Below are positions 13,401 to 25,018 of a stretch of DNA of 64,000 bases, piece by piece. The notes below the pieces were generated by a model. The model was not told the origin of the DNA and did not search any database. It saw nothing but the letters and a program-made list of their open reading frames with translations. The position numbers and the translations under genes are program-made. This DNA is from Coniferiporia sulphurascens (taxonomy: Eukaryota > Basidiomycota > Agaricomycetes > Hymenochaetales > Hymenochaetaceae): assembly GCA_002794785.1 (NCBI GenBank), contig NBBA01000016.1:248001-312000 (forward strand), in the 5' to 3' direction. Positions within the stretch are counted from its first letter, which is position 1. Every line of letters starts with the position of its first letter.

Positions 13401-13649
13401 GCGGGCGCCGGCAAAGTAGGTGTGGACAGGAGTGCCCTCGCCGCGGGCGTTGTCTGACGCACCCCCCGATGAGATCGAGGACGGTGCTGGAGAAGGGGAG
13501 CCAGGGGGAAGTACATCGGAGGGAGCCGTGCACGTAGCACTGTTGCGGTCGGGTGCGCAAAGATCACCACGGTCAGGCTCAGCTAGCCCAGCGGCGTCGA
13601 AGAGACGGACCGAGGACGCAGAGTGCTCGGTAACAGATGGAAGGCGCAT
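7443..13649 (-). CDS. Large Zn2Cys6 fungal-specific transcription factor, about 1760 aa
   Basis: Nuclear DNA-binding regulator; target unknown. Fourteen exons fit GT-AG rules and frame: 11858-13649, 11716-11802, 11453-11596, 11047-11392, 10903-10981, 10350-10828, 10080-10295, 9342-10014, 9087-9287, 8884-9031, 8605-8830, 8349-8449, 8200-8292, 7443-8140. Residues 1-597 are Ser/Pro/Thr-rich and look disordered, ending in an acidic stretch (DLESYDDEDD) and a basic patch. The binuclear zinc cluster follows (ACDQCRKSKCKCERT, then PCKSC and QCTFLGPSRKRGPPKGY, residues about 598-650). The fungal-specific middle homology domain runs from about 980 (HVHIFLPVVHKKTFW; LLLAMFSIAARY; KRIWYACVIMDKY; LPEHLCYN) to KRIEIVWPSAGRAWELL near 1545. 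The tail is Ser/His/Gln-rich. The donor of the 10829-10902 intron could instead be at 10884. The regulator is of the large XlnR-like class by layout, but I do not assign orthology. Confidence 0.88.
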
Positions 13650-16600
13650 AGAACAAGGTTTGGCGAGAGGGAGAGCAGGCGCAGGGTGGAACGGGGAAAC
13701 GTTGAAGAGAAATATAGGGAGGGGAAAGGGAAAGAAAGGGGAAAAGGAAAAGAAAGCATGGGGGACGTACGGATTAACTTTGGATTATGGTAATGGGTGT
13801 GTGTCTTTTTTTCTTCCCTTTTTTTCTTGTGAGGGCGAGTTTCCGTGAAAGAGACGAAGGACCCTTGAGGCCCGGGCGGCAACGATCCTAGATTCGGGCA
13901 AAGACGTAGGGGGGAGGCAGGGATCGGCAGCCGATAGTGGGATTAGAAATATAAAGTTACGGGCGAGATAAACCCTAGAAAGCCGACAGCAATGAGGCGA
14001 GCGAGATAGGCGGGAATGCAGGGGAAACTGGCAGGGCAGCAGCAGCGTGCGCTCGGCAAAGAGAGAGGAGAGAGACGAGAACGAGAACGAAGAGGGAGCG
14101 AGAGAGGGAAGAGCGGCTGACCACCGACCAGGACTGGCTGCATTCTCTCGGCATTGGCCGGCTGCGGGTTGCCTCACGTCTTTTGACTTCTAGCTACGAC
14201 CAACTAGTCAGCCCAACCGCGCGCAAGGGATCGACGTCCGCCGTCTTCCTTTCCCCATCTTTTCGCTTTATTTTCGCTTTATTTTCGCTTTAATCCCCCC
14301 TCCTTCCCCGCCCTCCTCTCATCCCACCGCCTTGTCTGCTTCCTTTACAGGGGGCCAACTTCGTCTCGATACGGAAATAGCCCTCCCCCGCATGCGCAAC
14401 GTGATTTCTATAGGTCACGCATAATCACCATCTCATCGTGCCCGATCCGGTCATTATCCCCCTTTCTTTTTTCTTTTTTTTTCTGGCCCCGTTTTTGTGT
14501 CGTCGTCAGACCGAGAATTATTGAAACAGCGGTACCGCCCCAGCTCTCCTCACGTTCCCCGCACTCCTCGCCTTTTTTTTTTCCTCTACGGAAAACACCG
14601 GCTTCTTTTCCAACGGATTACTCACCGCCTTTATGAACGGAAAAAAATTGCACAACGGATCGTCTCGGGATGATTGCTAGGTCATTTGTATAGACAGCTT
14701 TGAGACATTCCGTCCCGACTCGTCGTCCAATACATTCATAGCGACCAACCAGCTTCTCCGGTGCTATTTTAGCCAAGACGACATCCCCCCAGACTCGTGG
14801 CCCCCATCCATTCGCTTGGTAAACCCCTTCGTTTTCCAAGCGGGCGGCTTGAGGGCGAGCGTGAGCCCGTGTGTATGCAATTTCGCACATTTGTCAAACT
14901 CCCCGACAACGCGTGGGCTCCTCATACCTTCTTCACACACCCGGATCTCTTCTCTAAGTGCTTACCCCAGGATCTACATCTACATTTTCATCGCTTACTA
15001 GCCACTAAAGGTCCAAGCTTCCCTTCGCAACTACATGACTGTGGCACACTAAGATTCGTACATTGGCATTTCCTGGTGCGTCATCCGCATAATCCCATCA
15101 CCCGGCTCGGGTCCACTAACTGCTTAATCACTCCTCGGGACGCGAGCATAGCAACTAAAGCCGACGACAAAAAAACTTATCGGCGGGATTTCAAGACCGA
15201 CCCCATCTTGGCTCAGAAACCGGCCGCCACTCCATGACTTCTTCAAGTTGACATGTCTCCGATTGGCAAGCGGACGGTTCTGGGGTAAACACGAGCTCGG
15301 CGCCGCAAAAAATATAAGTGGCCGCGGCGAATGGAAATCGACCCGGGGCCTATCGAGCATTTTTTCCTCGTGCATGTGCACGCATTGTGGCCGACGTAGC
15401 TTGGAACCGCATAGCAAAAAGACGGAATCCCGCCCCCGGGAATATGTCATGTTTTCGTTTCGATACACATTTTGACCCTGAATTTTTTTTTGAACGAAAA
15501 AGGTCTCTCAACCGCCGCCCGCGTGCGCCGCCTAGTCTGCAAACATTCCAGTCCTGCTGTTCAGGAGCGATTTACGGCATCACGCACCATGACACAGGGT
15601 AATATAAACTCGTTCCTATAGACTTTGGAAACGCAGCACCGTATCTTAAGATTCATAAGTTGCACCCGTGATCTCGGCGTCCGACAGCTGTCCCGCCCTC
15701 ATCGCCGAGGCCGCAGGGACGCTTATTAGCATCCTATCCTGGCAGATCAAGGCATTCTTCCTTGCATCTTCCACAAAGAGAGCCCGCACGGGGTCATTGC
15801 GACGACGGCCGCTACCTACTAGACCGCTGTAGACTAGCATAAAATCAAGGGGACCTACACTAAACAATAGACCGACGTGGACCCGTGTCCGTACCTCTTC
15901 TCGCGTCATCTCCCAGGCGCACAGCGCAGCAGCAATCGTCAGCGCTCGTCGCTCAGGAGTCAGGAGCAAGTACACAAAACACACATACAATCGGTCTGTG
16001 ACTTCTCGCAGATGTCTAGAAACCTAAAACAGGGACCGTTTTGATCCGAAATATATCCGAGCGGTTTTAAGGTCAGCTTCTAAAACTGTAAAATACCTAT
16101 GCAAAGAAGCTTCCCGAATCCCCGCCGCCGCCGGGCGGCGCATTGAGCGCAAACGCTTCTGTTCCCACGCACAGGTATAAAGAAGCAAGTTTCTTACAAA
16201 TCACATTCCGACGAAGGCAAATTCAGTTGTATAAAATTTACTGCTGGGCGCTGACCGTCGTCCGTTGACTACACCCGACTGACGCCGGTCGTGTATCCAA
16301 GGTCTTTCTGTAAATAAAAAAACATATGGAAGGAAACTTCAGAGTCGTCGCGTTATGATCGACCCGCGAAAGCACAGCACAACACGTAAAGAAGGGCGCG
16401 TGCAACCTAGGCTCGACGGCCCACGGCCCGAAGCTTCGAGATTCAATCTACACAGGGGGCAGCCTCGATTCGCTTTCATTTTATTAATTATTACACCCGC
16501 GCCTTTCCATCAGGAGCTGGGCCCGGGTGTCCGGTGTTCGGGATCTTATCCTAATCTGATGGTATTGGGATGAACTAATAAATACAACTGGGTGAGACAA

Positions 16601-16973
16601 CTGCTCCCGCCGGGATCCTTATAATCAATCTGAATATAAAACAGTCCACATGCCACCCATTCAATATACGGACCACACAACACAGTTACGGTCGAGAATA
16701 GAATCTAAACTTAATTGGAGCAAGATCGGGCGGAGAACGAGCACGGGTTACGGTAACAAGAGCCCATGTATCTTTGAATAGCACTGAAAGATACCTTTTC
16801 ATCGCAGAAGACCTAAAAAAATGAAACATGTATAGCTCTCAGCCGACAGGCCAGCCACCGAGGATACCGGGAGCAAAAGAAATGAACAAGTAATAACGCC
16901 GGGTGGGTATAGCACAGTCCCACACGACAGGACGTTACTTGTATTTGCAAGAATAAACATCAACAAAAGCAGA
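13650..16973. other. Gene-free 3.3 kb region
   Basis: Upstream of the Zn2Cys6 regulator gene and downstream of the USP-like gene. From 13650 to about 14110 the plus strand is strongly purine-rich (runs of AAAGGG, GAGAGA), then from 14230 to 14620 it becomes pyrimidine-rich with T8-T9 runs. This likely includes a long 5' UTR and promoter of the regulator. No reading frame here has family similarity or a plausible splice structure; short ones look like chance. Confidence 0.55.
14260..14292. repeat. 11-bp tandem repeat, three perfect copies
   Basis: The unit TTTTCGCTTTA is repeated three times head to tail, about 0.6 kb upstream of the start of the Zn2Cys6 regulator gene. Could be a cluster of protein-binding sites in its promoter or a simple slippage product. 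Confidence 0.85.
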
Positions 16974-19828
16974 TTACAACATATCCATATCTTCCGACGA
17001 ATTCAACCTCATCTTGTCCTTCAGCGTATCGGCTTCGAATTCTTCAACGACAGACATGGACCTTCTCATGTTCGATCCATCACCGGAAGCATCATCTGGC
17101 AGAGACGTCGGGATGAACAACGGCGATGGAGAGTACGTCGAGCGTAAAGTTGCCGCTGCCTCCGGAGCAATTTGGTCTAGAGCCTCCAGGAATACTTGGT
17201 TGTCAGTTTTAACATTATTCTGTGTACATACAAGGTTAGCAGCTTGCGTACAAAAGTCAGCGGTGCTCGGTGCGTACCTTGAAAGCTGTAGGCCAGAGCG
17301 ATTTCAAATCGACTTCTTCCGTCTCGCGACTGTAGATAAGCATATATGGTCCAGCCCCTAAATGGAGACCTGTATTATCGGTTAACACAACTTCTTCAGA
17401 TACCTGCAGTTTGCAGCGTTAACGTAGTTCCTCTGTCCTTTCCGCGACTCGAATATTTGCTACGCACTTCAACAACGTTGGCATCTTGCGTCCTCCACCA
17501 CCTTCCATCGTGCTGAATAAAGGAATGGATATGGTTCCGTCCAAACAAGCCATCATGCACCAAGACAGCCCGCAGGTCATACTAGCGCAGGAGAAAAAAG
17601 GCGCCTAAGGTCAGCATCTGCGGAAACGGGTGTAGGAAAAGACAGGACTGACCCGGTATTTCTGCAGCAAGGGATCGTCAAATATTTTTTCGGACTGTGA
17701 CCGCAACCGGGATATCTGAGTGTCAAGGGCTGGAGGATAGCATAAAAACGTTATGAGATTGTTTTCTTGGAGAAGGTAGTAGATATACATACATTGCACT
17801 TCGTTCTCCGCCTTAGCTAGTATTTTTCGCAGACTAATGGCGGCGGACTTCACTTCCTCAGCTCGGGACGGTAGCCCTTCCTTTGAGGCGACATTTTCAT
17901 AGTAATACAAAGCGGAGGACAAGGATTTTAAAGTGTCCTTTCCCTATATTTGAAAGTCGACCTAAGAATCAAGCGGATAAATCTGGCAGACACGGAATAT
18001 CTACGCACCTCGAATCGCGTCAACGACTCCTTCTTAGTTAGAAGCTCGTTTAATCTGCCCCGCATATCCTTACGAGCAGCCAGTTTCTCTGCGGTCAGAG
18101 GCACGTTTTCTCGCAGGAACCGGTCCAAATAAACATGCACAGGGTAACGGAATGGGATGGCATGAGACGGAGTCCGAATTCCTGCTTGTGCCGGGCCCTG
18201 CGTCTGAGTCTGATTTAGCCCCTGGATAGGCCTGACAAGTTCGAATGCAACAACAGCGGACGGGAGAACGAGAGACTGTGATTGTGGCACGAAGAACGCA
18301 TTTGCATCGCCTGTGTCTTCGAGTCCGAGTTGACTTGACAGACAGGATAATAGATCATTTGTACCCTCAGTCCCGCGTATGTCGACGCGTACACACGCCG
18401 TGTCAAGACCTGGCGAAAGTAAAAACGGAGAAGATGTTTCAATGCCAAGAGCGTTGGGCTCGTAGGACAGGTCCGGAGAAGTGGGGTATTCAGTGGGGGC
18501 GTAACGGAGATGGAACAAACTGGAGGTTTTAAAAGAGTCAGCATGGGTAACGGGCCCGCTAAACCGAAAGTCGACTATTACCGATCGCAGTTTGTTGATG
18601 GAGAATCCCTGTCCTGTAAATGATTCTCAATGGAACGTGCGACGTGAGAGTAGAAATCTGCACATTCACGAACGCAATAGTAAGTAAACGGATAGTCAAG
18701 AAACGAAACCAGTAAAAGGCGACTTTATAACGAAGTCTATTATTCACCGTTTGATAACCCCCCTGGGAGGTCAGCAGCACTGATAGCACGCCGGCCCTTG
18801 TAATCGAGCTCAAGTCCAAGTCCATCGATCGGTATATAGGACCAAAGTGCAAGATCCATAAATGTGAATAGGCCTAGTAATGCATAAGGAAGGTAATCTG
18901 ATTCCAAAGAGTAAGCCAGATGTTCGATATTTGTTCTTGAGCCGCACCTGGAGACCCTGGTGATGGCTTCAATCCAACCTCCACTTGCTTAGAGCGCCAT
19001 CGAGCAAGCCGCTGACGAACCTGAGGGACATAGAAAAGGGCTTGAAGTACGAGTGTAGCGAAGTAGAGTTCAGTTGTAGTCGTGCGAAGTGCAACGGCAC
19101 TGGACGCAAATCAGGTACCCCACATATATGCACTGTTAACGCGCTTACTGTCCGGGCTTGCGGATTCGTTCTTCAGGAGGAAGATCCTCGTATTTATCTT
19201 CGGTATAACTACTGCTCAGACTTGCTTCGATGGCTCTGCTGAGAGAGTGATCCTCTTGCTCTTGAGTGGTGCCCGTCGGAACCTGTTTACATGGTTATCT
19301 TATCCAGCATACAAGCTTCCGGAGAGGGCTTAATAGGCGCACATTCGATGGAACCATAGCCCAATTCGGATCGGGAGCCCTGGTGCTGGGGCGTAAGACA
19401 GGCTCGCTTTGATCCTGAGGCTCTCTGTCCTCGAGGGACATCTGGAGCGCCCGCGTGAGGTCTGGATCGTAAGAGCCAGTCAAGTCAATAACTTCTTTGT
19501 CTTTGGCAGGATTGCTTACTGCACATTATTTTGTGTAAGTTGGGACACAAACAAAGCGAGGTCAAAAGGACTGACTTTCAGGCGAGCGCGGGGTGTTGGG
19601 GCGACGAGGCACATTGAAAGCACCACTATTTCCTTTGCTGCCTGACCATGAGCTGTACTCGTTTTCCCAGCCGGAGACAGTCTCTTCCCCTCTGTCTCCT
19701 TCGAGTATTGCGGAGGCAGCGGCCTGGATGTCGCCGTTATGTTTGAGAAGGACTCGACGTGCGACCTCAGCATCCAAGTCTCCCATCATACTTTGAAGCA
19801 TTGTGACATTTTCTTGCTCGTTCTGCAT
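16974..19828 (-). CDS. USP25/28-like protein with UBA and UIM domains, probably an inactive deubiquitinase
   Basis: Predicted 721 aa from exons 19576-19828, 19343-19518, 19149-19282, 18948-19099, 18748-18897, 18582-18657, 18009-18519, 17793-17943, 17653-17729, 17468-17581, 17278-17403, 16974-17219. Order: UBA-like domain (LQSMMGDLDAEVARRVL, GDIQAAASAILEG), first ubiquitin-interacting motif (DPDLTRALQMSLEDRE), second (EDHSLSRAIEASLSS), then EDLPPEERIR, as in USP25/28. Where USPs carry the cysteine box (consensus GNTCWFS) this protein reads RTTTTELYFATLVLQALF with no Cys. The C-terminal half keeps USP-like YDLRAVLVHDGLFGRNHIH, with a His and later Asp (RTQDANV) at the positions of the other catalytic residues, and GPYMLIYSR. 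The middle is a helical insertion. Likely role: ubiquitin binding or scaffolding rather than cleavage; that is inference. Ends about 260 bp from the next gene. Confidence 0.85.
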
Positions 19829-20088
19829 TTCGGAGTACTCTTTTGGGTTTCTTATTGGTACTGCAGACTGGCGAATAAAGGCAACGAGAGTCGACGGTTA
19901 AAGTGGAACTTGAAGCGCAAGGCGATCGACGTCGTCGCCATTGAGCGCGCTAGTCACGTGCAGGGGACGCGTCGCCAGAGAGGGGAGCGACAATAATTCG
20001 CTTTACTGTAAATGCGGTTCGACGGCCAATAACACTCGCTGGTGCCCGAATTAAGCTAGATTTTGTATAGCACATTATACTAAACTAG

Positions 20089-21481
20089 CTAATTATCCCC
20101 ATTGCCACTTGCCATCCTTCTCCGCTCGTTCTCCTTTTGAATCTCACCAGAAATCGCGTCGAGCCTCGGCTGGTCCTCCTTTTTTCCATGCTCTAGTTCC
20201 TTCCACTGGTGCGCACTCTTCATGTTCCTCCCCAAACGTCGCTTCATCATCGCAACGTAACCAACTTCGCTTATACCCCTTGCCACCTTGTCCGCGTGTC
20301 GTCGCCAATCAGGCATTTTCGCAAGGATGTGTGCAGGTGGTTCCTGTCTCCTTCGTCGTATAGTACGCGGTAAGACCTCTCCCCGTCGCTCTCGCTCGCG
20401 TTCCCGCGTTTTATTACGCAATTTTTCTTGCTGTGCTTCACGAATCGTAGAAAGCATCTCTGCCGAATACGGAGTTACGGCTCTCGCTGCATCACGGTTG
20501 AATGCAGTACGTATTTCCGCTTGTTGGTTTTCTACATGTTCAGCTTCCTTCCGTGTCAGCACAACTGAAGCGAACAGACTGAAGAATAACTCACTCCATG
20601 CTTCTACGTCATCGAACACCGGATCATAACGTCCCTTTCCACTCCTCGATGCCTCGTCTTTCAACGCCTCTTCGAAGATCCTCTCTCCTTGTAAATTGCT
20701 TTTTAATTCTGCCAGTCTTGTGTATATCTCTCCATGACGCTCGCGCCTTTTGCGGCGATGATATATCATCATTGAAATATGCTCAGGCTGCGGCTTCATA
20801 CGAGGTAACGGCCCATTGAATAGTGTCGGTCGAAGATAGGCGCCTGTCAATATAGGGCGATTGCGCAAACGCTCTTGCCATGCCTAATAACAGGCGAATG
20901 GAGTATGAAGTAGTCAATTGCTTGTGAACTGGATATAGCAGCTCTAAAACAGTATTGCGTACCATCTCTCGCCTTAACATATCCTTAAACTTTTCCTTGT
21001 CTCGCTTCGCACCTACTAGTGAGTTGTAGCGTGCCAAAACCCTCTGCATTTTCTGGTCCCCCTCCCTGGCTGAGCGAAACGCATCGAGAAACTGAAAATT
21101 AGGCGTGTCAATATACCACGATTGTCTAGCAAAGGAACATACCCTATGTGCCACCGCAAGTTTCGCTTGTGTAGTTTTCGGACTCGTCAAGTGTTGATAC
21201 TTCTCGAAGAACATACGCATTCTCCATCTGATCTTTTCATGGCATCCTTAATAAATGAAAAGTCATGTTCTGACATCTGCTCAATAACGTACGTTGTCCC
21301 CAGGTGCTTTCCTCAGCAGGCCACGATATAGGAACCAGAGAGTCGGGATGCGATGGACGGCGAGCTGCCAGAAAGGAACACGAGGGCGAACAGGCCTGAG
21401 GGCAGAGAATGCCTTGGACAGTTCGCGCCTTTTCTGCGAGACTTGGTCATTTGGTTTATAGGGAAAGAGTTCCTGTTCCAT
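20089..21481 (-). CDS. LYR-motif protein, unusually long (400 aa)
   Basis: Exons 21293-21481, 21143-21232, 20963-21091, 20089-20883, each a multiple of three. Residues about 32-60 read VPFWQLAVHRIPTLWFLYRG then LLRKAP, the LYR signature of the complex I LYR family, followed by IRWRMRMFFEKYQHLTSPKT, a typical second helix. LYR proteins are mitochondrial matrix adaptors that bind acyl-ACP and help iron-sulfur or respiratory complex assembly; most are 80-150 aa. Here 250-300 further residues follow, rich in Arg, Lys and Glu and probably helical (REAQQEKLRNKTRERERERR, RRGEVLPRTIRRRRQEPPAH), resembling mitoribosome-associated or assembly proteins in composition. I do not recognise the long C-terminus. 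No clear cleavable presequence; the N-terminus starts MEQELFPYKPN. Confidence 0.75.
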
Positions 21482-21615
21482 TGCGCATGAGCGCCGGTAC
21501 CGCGACGGACTTGAGTTTCCAGGATTTCAAGACCGAAAACGGCAGGTCAATGACGAACATTGTTTACGTAAGCTGTAGCTTCTTATAAAACCTCGTCCTA
21601 TTCACAGCTCGGATC

Positions 21616-22232
21616 CTAGTCGGCAATAAACATGGGAGTAGTATTTCCCAGTTCATTCCTCGTTCGTACAGCGTCTTGGTCGTCCTTCATCGCTCCCAGG
21701 GTCAACTCTGGGTGTATTTTGAGTACAGGTAGGATCCGAGTCCAGATACCCCAAATTTCTTTCATTGTTGGCGAATCTAAAGCGCCACTTAACTTGAATA
21801 AGGCTGAGAGACGTTCCACCGATGACCGTCGCGGTATCCAAGGTTCATATTCCATCCCGTAACTGTATACAGCACTATGAGTATTTGCTCTACTCCATCC
21901 AGGCCGGAGTTATAGACTGGACAAGATCGGCCGGCTTTATGAACTTTATTCATACCTTTCCGATGCCTAATTGGTAACTCGGTGCATTCCTTAGCAAGGT
22001 CATACTGATAATGTGTTCCTGAAGTGTTTTTCCATTAGGGTACCGCCACTGAGCAAGCAAAAAAGACAGCTGTGCTACACATACTGTATAATCTAGGACT
22101 CTGAAGTACGACCCCTAGCGCTGATGGTACGCACCTTACGTTCGCTTGCCGCTCATCTGTGGATGATGTATTGTTTACCCGAGAACTTGAAAACATAGAC
22201 AAAGGACTGCGAACCATATGCCACAAAGACAT
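21616..22232 (-). CDS. Hypothetical protein, splice structure unresolved, possibly broken
   Basis: Three coding-looking pieces. The last (21616-21855) reads LSGALDSPTMKEIWGIWTRI and ends TTPMFIAD before a stop. A middle piece (about 21963-22055), after a good polypyrimidine-AG acceptor, reads WRYPNGKTLQEHIISMTLLR and ends at a GTATGA donor. An upstream piece begins at ATG 22232 (MSLWHMVRSPLSMFSS) and ends at GTAAGG. The first two join in phase; the middle and last do not with any acceptor I can find (the last needs phase 2, the middle ends in phase 0). I recognise no domain. It could be a real small gene with an unusual intron or a decaying one. Codon use of the last piece looks genuine. Confidence 0.4.
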
Positions 22233-22861
22233 TTGGACTAGCTAGGGGACAGTCACGGTCGTAGTTGGAGGTCCTCCGAGTCGGAGAGCCATTGAAGCTG
22301 CACGGAGCAACCTTACGACACAGTTCGCTATTTCGTAATGTGGAATGAACAAGCCCATCTGCGCTACTCACACCCCCAGTTGCTAATAACATAACGTAAC
22401 TTCACGTTGCGCGGGGCCCCTCGGTCGAGTTTAAACATCTTATCTACCCGGATAATCTCAACCGGCCCGGTGGCATCCAAAGTTATTCTACGCTCCCCTC
22501 TTCCATTCGGAATGCGGGAGCATTAAATCCGGTATTGTATGCATGTATACAGTGATCCGCAGTGCAATCATGCGGATTGTCTTCGATTTGCCGCGGAGAC
22601 GGCGCGGAAGGAGCGTGTCTCTGGGATGGAAAGTCCCTGAAAGAGTACGATCGCTGGGAGCCCCTGGTTGAAGCAGATGCTTAAAACCAGTCTTATAAGC
22701 GTATATCTAGTTCAACCATAATGGTAAACTCTATTGTGACTCTAATTTCCTTAATTGAGCACATATACTAGTAATATCGATATAAAATCTACGACGATCC
22801 AGCCGAGTAAACGTTTCCCCATGCGAGTTCCTGGAACCTTTAACCACGCCATGAGTTATTA
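22233..22861. other. Intergenic
   Basis: Between the unresolved hypothetical gene and the 3' end of the ADP/ATP carrier. No coding signal; would contain the carrier 3' UTR. Confidence 0.5.
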
Positions 22862-24327
22862 CTAAATATTCGAAAGATGGCCTTCTAAAATGACGTACTT
22901 GTCGTATATCGCAAGAACACCAGCTCCGGCAACGCCTCGGAGAATATTCGCACCCGCACCACCTGCCATTCAAAAACGCACAGAAATTGAGCAAAATTGC
23001 GTTGTCCAAAATTATATTGCGAAAACGTACCGAAAAGAGCCTTACCGCCCTCTTTCAGGACAATCCGGCGCCCTGCATCGAGGAAGTTCTTGTACTTCGT
23101 CTGGTGGTCACAGCTTTATGTAGATTTTCACGTTGGTATAGCGGGGCTGCTCACCTGCTCTCCAGACGTCATCATCATACGCCTGCGAATGGTGTCAAGT
23201 GGGTATGCCGCAAGGGCGACTCCCTATGCACGTCTTGAGAAGACTGCGGATGAAGAGTTACAATACGCGAAAACGTACCGTAGTGCTGACCCATCCAAGG
23301 GCGAATGAGGCCAGGAAATTTCCTTTGAGTGAGCCAACGAGGAGCGTGTCCTTAAGTGTGTCATATCCACCAAAGCTATTATAGATTTTTAGGGAGCAAA
23401 GAGACTTCTAAGGAGACTTCCACGCACTATAATCCACGGTATACGCAAATCCCTATGACGTTAGGGACAAATCCTCTGTAAAGACCGGCGACCCCGTCAG
23501 TTCTAAGAGTCTGCTTGTAGACGTCGATGAGGCCCGTGAACTGACGTTTGCCGCCGGTGGTAGCACTCTTCCCATCGGCCGAAAGCCGAGTGCGGGCGCT
23601 ATGTATTTAACAATGGCAGAGAACCAGAGATTAAAGCAAACAGTAGACAGAAAGGAACAGTCGGTCGAGTTAGACGACTCGGGATGAGAAAAATGTGAGT
23701 TTATATGTGATCGAGGACCGTGCGTACTAGTCGAGCGAATACACGAAAACGGAGGAGGACGCGCCCGCTGCGGCGCCACTCGCTACATTTCCGACGACCC
23801 ATAGGCCGAAACCTTCGGACTTTTTGAAGCCGAGTTTCTTCTTGAAGGTATCCTTGAATGCGAAGTTGAGCGCCTGCGTCGGGAAATAATGCAGCACATT
23901 CGTGCCATTCCCTCTGTAAACTGTACAAAAAGAGTTACTTAATTTCTTCATCATTTAGTATAATGAAGACGCACAGCTTTTGAAGCCTTCTTCCTTATAA
24001 GTCCTGCCAAAGCAGTCGACGATGCCGGTATACGGCTTGTCGAGCCTATTAGCAGCGATCATAGCACCCTGGTTCTGAATCAGGAGCTTAACACGCTCTA
24101 TAGGCGCAGCAGCTGTCTTGCTTATGGAGGCAGCCACTCCTGCATAAAGGGGAATAAAGGTCAGAATTTAATTGGTGGGGCTCAAATCCTTGGCACGTAC
24201 CACCCATCATAAAATCAACTGAAGGGAGATCATTTCGTTAATAAAGCCCGATGCGAAAAAAATAATCAAGGATCGACGAACCGAAGAACCTCTGTACTCC
24301 CGCCGAAGCATTCTTGTTGTCCGACAT
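22862..24327 (-). CDS. AAC: Mitochondrial ADP/ATP carrier
   Basis: Inner-membrane antiporter exchanging matrix ATP for cytosolic ADP. Nine exons give 309 aa: 24282-24327, 24201-24218, 23975-24139, 23728-23920, 23428-23598, 23279-23375, 23155-23223, 23031-23100, 22862-22962. The three mitochondrial carrier repeats are visible: first [15 protein letters not shown], then [16 protein letters not shown], then [19 protein letters not shown], which contains the RRRMMM signature specific to ADP/ATP carriers. Also [42 protein letters not shown]. Exon 2 is only 18 nt and is required to restore VDFMMGGVAAS. The last residues (YDK then [11 protein letters not shown]) come from reading through a possible GTACGT donor; the usual ending is different, so the C-terminal dozen residues are uncertain. 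Confidence 0.94.
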
Positions 24328-25018
24328 GATGGTTGTGTTACGGTGGTATTTGTTGCCTTATCAAAAGGTACGAGGATGACGAGAAGGTACATGGACGGTG
24401 TCCAGAAGGAAAGATCAAAGAAAAATTGAGTGGGGGTTTATGAGTCTCGAGTTGATGTAACTGTTAGTTGCTTCACATGCACAAAAAATGATGAGATTTT
24501 CTGGGATTTATATGTCCTAGAGCCATCCAAGAGCGGGTGATTTCGCTCCGTGCAAACCCGAAGCAGCCTATCAACGCACGTCTAGCGGTGCGCCCAATGC
24601 ACAGCGTGCATAAAGATAGGGGCATAGACGACATTCCAGTAGACACTGCCATGTGGAGTGCGCGAGGCTTATTCGCCTATGTGTCCTTAGGACACTCTTA
24701 ATATTCGTTGGAGAAATCATATCGGTGTTAAAGGATCACAGTCATGGTTTGACCCCAGGATTGGCGTTGCACTGCATACTACTTCTTTAGGACAGAAGCT
24801 TAACAAACCAATAAGAGACAAAAGACACTTCGGCCGAGGTTAATCCTATCCTATCGCCAGTTTTTTTTGGCATACATCCTAGAAAGTGATCAAGGCAGAT
24901 ATCAACATTAAGCATTAGGCGTGAAATGCGTATGGGTTCCCGCGATAGGCAAAAAAAAATAACGAAAAAATAACGATACATATCCTCCAAATACATGTAG
25001 TATTGAGCGGTGAGTCTT
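24328..25018. other. Intergenic
   Basis: Promoter side of the ADP/ATP carrier and 3' side of the exonuclease gene. No coding evidence. Short A/T runs near 24950-24970 only. Confidence 0.6.

Noticed and set aside
18560..18582. 23-nt GT-AG interval in the USP-like gene
   Set aside because: A 62-nt intron with the same donor and a downstream acceptor (18520-18581) restores the same frame and has a branch-point motif.
16974..19828. Reading the UBA/UIM gene as an active USP
   Set aside because: No Cys in the expected box in any frame or nearby exon that I could find.
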